In this document: one piece after another, positions 6,002 through 8,670 of the stretch
How the letters are laid out: each line of letters opens with the position of its first letter
How positions within the stretch are numbered: position 1 is the first letter of the stretch
From: JAKFWI01 sp035549875
GTDB lineage: Bacteria > Pseudomonadota > Alphaproteobacteria > Caulobacterales > Aquidulcibacteraceae
Direction: 5' to 3'
Length of the DNA: 8,670 nucleotides
Assembly (NCBI GenBank): GCA_035549875.1
Contig: DASZPV010000120.1
Span: 1 to 8,670, forward strand
Translations under genes and position numbers: made by a program
The notes under the pieces: generated by a model
What the model was told of the DNA's origin: nothing
What the model saw: the letters and a program-made list of their open reading frames with translations, nothing else
The model's database searches: none

Positions 6002-6544
6002 GTGAAACTCAAAGGGCTGATCAGGCGGCGCGGCGGCGCCAAATCGGGCGCCACCGCGCTCGAATTCGCCCTGCTCTCACCGATCTTTTTCGTTATCATG
6101 TTCGCGATCATAGAGGCGGGCGCGGTCTATATCGGCGAATCCTGGCTGCAATTTGCGACCAACGATGTCGGCCGGCAGGTTCGCACCGGCGAAGTGCAAC
6201 TCGCCAATACATCCAAGACGCAATTTCGCGCCCTGGTTTGCGCCAAGACCACGCCCTTTCTGCCATGCGACGCCAATCTTCAGGTCGACGTGCAGGCCTA
6301 CAGCGATTTCACCACGGCCAGCCTTCAGCAGCCGATCTCCGGCGGGGTCTTGAATAGCGCGCTGAACAATTACAATCCGGGGACAGCATGCCAGGTCGTG
6401 ATCGTCCGCAACTTCTACAAGTGGACGTTGCAGACGCCATTCTTCACGAACTTCCTGGTCAATCTGGGCACGAACCAGCGCCTGCTTTCCGCCGCGTTCG
6501 CGACGCGCAACGAGCCGTTCACCAGTGCGGTGACCGGATGCTGA
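6002..6544 (+). CDS. TadE-like minor pilin / pilus assembly protein
   Basis: This 180-residue protein has the TadE-like layout. A short basic start (VKLKGLIRRRGGAKSG) is followed by ATALEFALLSPIFFVIMFAI, a pilin-like motif with a conserved Glu at 21 that runs into a single membrane helix (about 18-40). A periplasmic domain follows with the cysteines of VCAKTTPFLPCD, TACQV and the C-terminal TGC. TadE-like proteins act as minor pseudopilins in Tad pilus assembly. I chose GTG at 6002 although no clear Shine-Dalgarno sequence precedes it, because the alternative TTG at 5969 lies inside the -12 element of the sigma-54 promoter and upstream of the expected transcript. The stop overlaps the next gene by 7 nt. 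No prepilin peptidase gene is in view. Confidence 0.86.
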   Translation: MKLKGLIRRRGGAKSGATALEFALLSPIFFVIMFAIIEAGAVYIGESWLQFATNDVGRQVRTGEVQLANTSKTQFRALVCAKTTPFLPCDANLQVDVQAYSDFTTASLQQPISGGVLNSALNNYNPGTACQVVIVRNFYKWTLQTPFFTNFLVNLGTNQRLLSAAFATRNEPFTSAVTGC

Positions 6545-7092
6545 AGCTGTTTAGGTCCCGGCGCGGCGGCGCCGCCGTAGAGTTTGCGTTTATCGCGCCG
6601 ATCCTGGTGCTGGTGTTTTTCGGGCTGATTGAATTGTCCGAAGGCATGAACGCCCGCCAGCGCATGGAAACCGTTGCGGCCACGTCCGCCGACCTTGTCG
6701 CGCAATCGACGACGATGACGCCGACCGCGATCAGCAACGTGTTCGCCGCAGCCAACGCGATCATGTATCCCTATCCGACGAACGTGAAGATCGTGCTCAC
6801 CAGTATTCAGGACGATCCGGCCAACAGCCTGACCAAAGGCAAGGTCGTGTGGAGCCAGGCAACCGCCAACGCCACGGCGCGCTCTGCCGGTCAGCTTTTC
6901 ACCATCGGCGGCACAGGCGCCAATACGATTCCGGTCGGCGTGATCACCGCCGGCGGCAGCGTGATCCTCGCCGAGGTGACCTACAGCTTCACGCCGGTCA
7001 CCCATTATGTGATCGGCGGCTCGGTCAACATGTCGACCCGGTTCTTTTCCCGGCCGCGCCGCGCGGTGCAGGTCGCCTGGTCGAATTCCTAG
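6538..7092 (+). CDS. second TadE-like minor pilin / pilus assembly protein
   Basis: This 184-residue protein begins MLKLFRSRRGGAAVEFAFIA, with the same basic stretch, small residues and Glu (E15) as TadE-like proteins. A membrane helix (PILVLVFFGLIEL, about 16-34) follows, then NARQRMETVAATSADLVAQS, typical of TadE/TadF-like minor pilins. The rest is periplasmic with no cysteines. The ATG at 6538 overlaps the TGA of the preceding gene by 7 nt, so translation is probably coupled and both proteins come from the sigma-54 transcript. An upstream ATG at 6388 in the same frame would read through the preceding gene and is not used. It could be called TadF-like, but the sequence does not distinguish the two. 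Confidence 0.84.
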   Translation: MLKLFRSRRGGAAVEFAFIAPILVLVFFGLIELSEGMNARQRMETVAATSADLVAQSTTMTPTAISNVFAAANAIMYPYPTNVKIVLTSIQDDPANSLTKGKVVWSQATANATARSAGQLFTIGGTGANTIPVGVITAGGSVILAEVTYSFTPVTHYVIGGSVNMSTRFFSRPRRAVQVAWSNS

Positions 7093-7289
7093 CTTCTGCG
7101 GCCCATCCAGGAGAACAGCGGTTTTAGCGGCAACGCCCAGCACACGCCGGCGATGGCGTAAAAAGGCAGTTGCACGAACCATGGCGCGCCGGCGAGGTGC
7201 GACCCGACGGCGACCGCCACAATCACATAGGCGGTCAGATAGGCGAGGATCACGACCGCCCCCACCGCGCGCCGCGCGCCATAGCTCAT
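7089..7289 (-). CDS. DUF2842 family small membrane protein
   Basis: The protein has 66 residues and starts MSYGARRAVGAVVILAYLTA. Two membrane helices (about 8-28 and 38-57) are joined by AGAPWFVQLPFYAIAGVCWA and end in LPLKPLFSWMGRR. This matches the DUF2842 pattern found in alphaproteobacteria, whose function is not known. I chose ATG at 7289 because GGAG lies 6 nt before it and family members start close to the first helix; in-frame ATGs at 7325 and 7346 lack this support. It is divergent from ctaA, and its stop codon overlaps that of the second TadE-like gene on the other strand. Confidence 0.82.
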   Translation of the reverse strand: MSYGARRAVGAVVILAYLTAYVIVAVAVGSHLAGAPWFVQLPFYAIAGVCWALPLKPLFSWMGRRS

Positions 7290-7380
7290 GGCCGGCTCCG
7301 GACTGTTGCTGCGACGGCGTGGCATGCTGGCATGGGGCTGCGTCATGGCTCACAATGGGCCCGATGCGAAGGGGGGCGCG
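7290..7380. other. intergenic region between DUF2842 and ctaA
   Basis: This 91-bp stretch separates two divergent genes and should carry at least the promoter of each. I see no convincing -35/-10 pair on either strand. It contains upstream in-frame ATGs for ctaA (7321, 7345) that could lengthen that protein. Confidence 0.4.
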
Positions 7381-8406
7381 ATGAGTGCAGCAGGCCGAGC
7401 CGCGCCGCGCGACCCCTGGGTCGGCGCCTGGCTGATCGCGGTCTGCCTGCTGGTGATCGCGATGATCCTGATCGGCGGCGCCACGCGCCTGACCGGCAGC
7501 GGCCTTTCGATCACCGAATGGAAGCTGGTCACTGGCGCCATTCCCCCGCTTAGCGGCGCCGACTGGAGCGAGGCGTTCGCCAAATATCGCGAAACCGCGC
7601 AATTCAAGCTGAAAAACCCTGACATCGCGCTGGCCGATTTCCAGATCCTGTATTGGTGGGAATGGAGCCATCGCCTGCTCGGGCGCGTGATCGGCTTCGT
7701 TTTTATCTTGCCGTTCGTCTTGTTTTGGATGGCGGGCAGATTGAGCGGGCGCCTGTGGTCCTGCCTGCTGCTGCTCGCGCTGGGCGGGCTTCAGGGTTTC
7801 GTCGGCTGGTGGATGGTGCAAAGCGGGCTAGAGGGGCGCATCGCCGTCAGCCCGGTGCGGCTCGCGATCCATCTGGGCCTGGCCTTTATCATTCTGGCGC
7901 TGGCGTGGCGCCTCGCGCTCGGCGCTTACGCCTGGCCGCAGAAATCAGGCCGGCTGGGCGGGCGCCCGCTCGACTGGATTTTGATCGTCGCCCTGTTCGT
8001 CCAGATTATTCTCGGCGCGTTCATGGCCGGGTCCGGGGCGGGGCTGGCCTACAGCGACTGGCCGACGATCGGCGGCGAGTGGCTCCCGCACGGCTACGCG
8101 CGCATGAGCCCGTTCATCGACAACCTGATCGCCAACCACGCCACGATCCAGTTCAACCACCGCACCGCCGGCTATGTTGTCGTGGCGCTCGCGGGGCTGA
8201 CGGCGATGGTATCGGCAAGCCGCGGCGTCGGGCCGCCGCAGACGATGGCGTTCGTCGTGCTCGGTTTGGCGCTGATGCAGGCCGCCCTGGGGATCGGCGC
8301 GATCGTGATGGGCGCGCCGCTTGGCATGAACATCATCCACCAGGGCGGGGCGATCCTGCTCTGGCTGGCGGCACACGCCCTTTCGCGCGCCGCCGCATGG
8401 CGGTGA
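7381..8406 (+). CDS. ctaA: heme A synthase, COX15/CtaA family
   Basis: This 341-residue inner-membrane protein converts heme O to heme A by oxidising the C8 methyl group, supplying the cofactor of aa3-type cytochrome oxidases. About eight membrane helices are visible. The signature IGGATRLTGSGLSITEW (31-47) follows helix 1. The four conserved heme-ligand histidines are H97 (EWSHRLLGR), H164 (LAIHLGLAF), H260 (FNHRTAGY) and H320 (IIHQGGA). The length fits the alphaproteobacterial type. I chose ATG at 7381, preceded by AAGGGGGG; in-frame ATGs at 7321 and 7345 would only add a polar tail. No oxidase subunit genes lie nearby in the window. A long palindrome begins 2 bp after the stop, then comes rplM. 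Confidence 0.95.
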   Translation: MSAAGRAAPRDPWVGAWLIAVCLLVIAMILIGGATRLTGSGLSITEWKLVTGAIPPLSGADWSEAFAKYRETAQFKLKNPDIALADFQILYWWEWSHRLLGRVIGFVFILPFVLFWMAGRLSGRLWSCLLLLALGGLQGFVGWWMVQSGLEGRIAVSPVRLAIHLGLAFIILALAWRLALGAYAWPQKSGRLGGRPLDWILIVALFVQIILGAFMAGSGAGLAYSDWPTIGGEWLPHGYARMSPFIDNLIANHATIQFNHRTAGYVVVALAGLTAMVSASRGVGPPQTMAFVVLGLALMQAALGIGAIVMGAPLGMNIIHQGGAILLWLAAHALSRAAAWR

Positions 8407-8407
8407 G

Positions 8408-8435
8408 GGCGCGCGGTAACATGTTACCGCGCGCC
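8408..8435. terminator. 28-bp perfect palindrome after ctaA
   Basis: The arms GGCGCGCGGTAACA (8408-8421) and TGTTACCGCGCGCC (8422-8435) are exact inverse copies with no spacer. The palindrome starts 2 bp after the ctaA stop, so it could fold as a very stable hairpin at the transcript end, but no T-tract follows directly. It could instead be a protein-binding site. The 3' part GCGCCAAA (8431-8438) also pairs with TTTGGCGC (8458-8465), giving an alternative hairpin. Confidence 0.5.
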
Positions 8436-8469
8436 AAAGCGCTGGTTTCAATCAAGTTTTGGCGCCCTG

Positions 8470-8496
8470 TTGACAGAATGACGGTGGACCTGTAAC
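8470..8496 (+). promoter_or_regulatory. candidate promoter for rplM
   Basis: A perfect -35 box, TTGACA, lies at 8470-8475. The -10 is less clear: TGTAAC at 8491-8496 (15-nt spacing) or TAACCG at 8493-8498 (17-nt spacing). Either would start rplM transcription shortly before the start codon and downstream of the ctaA palindrome. Confidence 0.5.
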
Positions 8497-8501
8497 CGCC
8501 G

Positions 8502-8519
8502 CGCTCCTTTTTCAGAGCG
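8502..8519 (+). promoter_or_regulatory. small hairpin in the rplM leader
   Basis: CGCTC (8502-8506) and GAGCG (8515-8519) form a 5-bp stem around CCTTTTTCA-type loop sequence, ending 5 nt before the rplM ATG. The right arm occupies the place of a Shine-Dalgarno sequence, and no other good one is seen. E. coli L13 is reported to repress its own operon, so a leader structure here could be regulatory, but the stem is short. Confidence 0.3.
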
Positions 8520-8524
8520 AACCG

Positions 8525-8670
8525 ATGCCAACTCTTCAGACCAAGTCGGCCCAGCCCGCCGCCGTGACCAACAAATGGATCGTCGTCGATGCCGAAGGCG
8601 CCGTCGTCGGCCGGCTGGCCTCGTTCATCGCCATGCGCCTGCGCGGCAAGCACCGGGCCGATTTCACGCC
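8525..8670 (+). CDS. rplM: 50S ribosomal protein L13 (5' part, runs off the window)
   Basis: The first 48 codons begin MPTLQTKSAQPAAVTNKW and continue with IVVDAEGAVVGRLASFIAMR and LRGKHRADFTP. The VVDAEG, VGRLAS and RLRGKH segments are characteristic of L13, an early-assembly protein of the large ribosomal subunit. The N-terminal extension before the W residue is of the length seen in alphaproteobacteria. The ATG at 8525 is preceded by only a weak purine stretch (AGAGCGA). In most bacteria rpsI follows rplM, which would lie outside this window. The gene is cut only by the window edge. Confidence 0.96.
   Translation, partial: MPTLQTKSAQPAAVTNKWIVVDAEGAVVGRLASFIAMRLRGKHRADFT

Noticed and set aside
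6415..7821. 468-residue minus-strand open frame
   Set aside because: It spans three recognisable genes on or across both strands and shows low-complexity composition; it is a GC-rich antisense artefact.

Overview
The window looks like a chromosomal stretch of a GC-rich (roughly 60%+ GC by eye) alphaproteobacterium, probably of the Hyphomicrobiales. The pointers are a DUF2842 gene beside a COX15/CtaA-type heme A synthase and then rplM, the TadE/TadG-type genes, and a CTAGAGC-type intergenic repeat near the left edge. The order is my inference; no 16S or other marker is present.

Layout. (1) 1-418: gene-poor and lower in GC than the rest. It holds a CTAGAGC-type repeat, a possible 5' end of a gene leaving the window on the minus strand, and unassigned small reading frames. 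(2) 419-3745, minus strand: a two-gene unit, with an exported beta-propeller lactonase upstream and a periplasmic PQQ-dependent dehydrogenase 33 bp downstream. Together they suggest periplasmic oxidation of a sugar (or similar substrate) to a lactone, followed by lactone hydrolysis. (3) 3920-7092: a Tad-pilus-related cluster. A minus-strand TadG-like von Willebrand A (vWA) protein is divergent from two overlapping plus-strand TadE-like genes. No tadABC, rcp, flp or prepilin peptidase gene is in view. (4) 7089-8670: a small DUF2842 membrane protein (minus), divergent from ctaA (plus), followed by the start of rplM.

Most notable observations. The vWA domain of the TadG-like protein is split by an insert of eight consecutive Cys-x(10)-Cys-type modules (16 cysteines, with a 36-38-residue higher-order period), followed directly by a five-residue tryptophan repeat. 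The TadE operon is preceded by an exact match to the sigma-54 -24/-12 consensus (TGGCACG-N4-TTGCT), which also fixes the start codon of the first TadE gene. A 28-bp perfect palindrome lies directly after ctaA, and its 3' arm can also pair with a segment just before the likely rplM promoter. Perfect short dyads sit in the control regions of the lactonase operon and of the divergent tad genes.

The core annotations are secure at family level. Substrates of the dehydrogenase and lactonase, the role of the vWA insert, and the regulatory sites are inferences from sequence alone.
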